In this document: in pieces, positions 63,157 through 64,000 of the stretch
Numbering within the stretch: the first letter of the stretch is position 1
Layout of the letters: each line of letters starts with the position of its first letter
From: Shinella zoogloeoides
Lineage (GTDB): Bacteria > Pseudomonadota > Alphaproteobacteria > Rhizobiales > Rhizobiaceae
Length of the DNA: 64,000 bases
NCBI RefSeq assembly: GCF_030733845.1
Contig: NZ_CP132311.1
Span: forward strand, 2,111,501-2,175,500
Direction of reading: 5' to 3'
Notes under the pieces: model-generated
The model's input: only the letters and a program-made list of their open reading frames with translations
What the model was told of the DNA's origin: nothing
The model's database searches: none
Position numbers and translations under genes: made by a program

Positions 63157-64000
63157 ATGTCGAAATGGTTCAGAGAGAATAGCCCGATCAGTGCCCATGA
63201 CCTGACGGAAGAATTCATGCGCTTGAAGCGTGGCTCGGTCACCCGCCGCCACTTCCTCGGCGTTACCGGCCTCGGCCTCGCCGCCGCCGTGCTCGCCCGC
63301 CAGCCCGGCCTCTTCACTTCGGAAGCCTATGCGCAGGAAGACCTCGGCTCGACCATGTCGCTCGCCACCTGGCCGAACTACCACGATCCCGCGAGCTTCG
63401 AGGCTTTCACCGCCGCGACCGGCGTCGCCGTCGAGGTGAACGTCTTCGGCTCGAACGAGGAGATGCTCGCCAAGCTTCAGGCCGGCGGCACCGGCTGGGA
63501 CCTCTTCGTGCCCACCAACTACACGATCTCCACCTATGCCGGCCTCGGGCTGATCGATCCGCTCGATGTTTCCAAAGTGCCGAATTTCGACCCGAAGACC
63601 CAGAACACCCGCTTCACCAACGAAGGCACGGTGGACGGCAAGGTCTATGCACTGCCGAAGAACTGGGGCACGACGGGCATCGCCTTCAATTCCGACAAGG
63701 TGAAGTCGAAGGTGACGAGCTGGAAGGAGTTCTTCGAGGTCGCCATGACCGAGGCGGACGGCCGTGCCATGGTGCACGACTACCAGCTCACCACCATCGG
63801 CAACGCCCTCGTCTCGCTCGGCTTTTCCTTCAACTCGGTCAAGCCCGAGGAGCTGGCGAAGGCCGAGGAACTGCTGATCAAGGTCAAGCCGCACCTCTAT
63901 GCCATCAACAGCGACTACCAGCCGTCCATGCGCGCCACCGATGCCTGGATGACCATGTGCTGGACGAACGACGGCGCACAGCTCAACCGCGACATCCCGG
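63157..64000 (+). CDS. Tat-exported PotD-like substrate-binding protein (partial, runs off right edge)
   Basis: The first 281 codons of a periplasmic spermidine/putrescine-type binding protein lie in the window with no stop. The N-terminus has a twin-arginine signal, TRRHFLG (about residues 29-35) and a hydrophobic core ending near AYA-QE. Mature sequence MSLATWPNYHDPASFEAF, WDLFVPTNYTIS and ALPKNWGTTGIAFN fits PotD/PotF. AAGGG precedes ATG 63157; GTG 63154 is possible. It is the second gene of the operon led by the PotA-like ATPase. Confidence 0.9.
   Translation, partial: MSKWFRENSPISAHDLTEEFMRLKRGSVTRRHFLGVTGLGLAAAVLARQPGLFTSEAYAQEDLGSTMSLATWPNYHDPASFEAFTAATGVAVEVNVFGSNEEMLAKLQAGGTGWDLFVPTNYTISTYAGLGLIDPLDVSKVPNFDPKTQNTRFTNEGTVDGKVYALPKNWGTTGIAFNSDKVKSKVTSWKEFFEVAMTEADGRAMVHDYQLTTIGNALVSLGFSFNSVKPEELAKAEELLIKVKPHLYAINSDYQPSMRATDAWMTMCWTNDGAQLNRDIP

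Overview
The window looks like chromosomal DNA of a high-GC alphaproteobacterium, most likely family Rhizobiaceae (Rhizobium/Agrobacterium/Ensifer/Shinella type; the genus cannot be fixed from sequence alone). Supporting signs are the gene order of the division/cell-wall (dcw) cluster, a PPi-dependent phosphofructokinase, a type II lumazine synthase behind an FMN riboswitch, an ArsR-methyltransferase fusion in front of metF, and several palindromic intergenic repeats of the kind common in rhizobia. Almost all of the DNA is coding. No tRNA, CRISPR array, transposase or prophage gene was seen.

Layout. Positions 70-15000 (minus strand, read right to left) hold the dcw cluster mraZ-rsmH-ftsL-ftsI-murE-murF-mraY-murD-ftsW-murG-murC-murB, many genes with 1-4 bp stop/start overlaps, followed by the aquaporin gene aqpZ. 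A four-repeat MraZ operator overlaps the likely mraZ promoter. The RNase P RNA gene lies just upstream. Positions 15600-30900 hold housekeeping and envelope genes: an FAD oxidoreductase, three lytic transglycosylases, an N-acetylmuramoyl-L-alanine amidase paired with a DjlA-like co-chaperone, pfp, a GH25 lysozyme-like lipoprotein, a GGDEF-EAL protein, an Omp25/31-type barrel, and LysE and EamA exporters. With the dcw cluster and the later L,D-transpeptidase this is a marked concentration of peptidoglycan genes.

Positions 31100-36100 hold a 25-codon membrane-protein ORF, the sahR-like regulator with metF, ettA, and a secreted RNase T2 homologue that has lost catalytic residues. Positions 36200-47200 hold a lipase-like hydrolase with an EamA transporter, a CoA-transferase with a ThDP enzyme, a palindromic repeat, an L,D-transpeptidase, a GH5 glycosidase and a globin-coupled chemoreceptor. 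An orphan ParA ATPase follows.

Positions 48350-55930 are the most interesting metabolic block. A five-gene minus-strand unit (N-formylglutamate amidohydrolase-like hydrolase, APC permease, glutamine-synthetase-like ligase, aldehyde dehydrogenase, iron alcohol dehydrogenase) faces a divergent RpiR regulator, with two matching operator-like sites between them. The enzyme set fits a gamma-glutamylated route for catabolism of an amino alcohol. Positions 56000-64000 hold a complete ABC importer operon behind PHO-box-like repeats, ribH2 under an FMN riboswitch, and a LuxR-type regulator divergent from a second polyamine-type ABC importer whose Tat-exported binding protein runs off the right edge.
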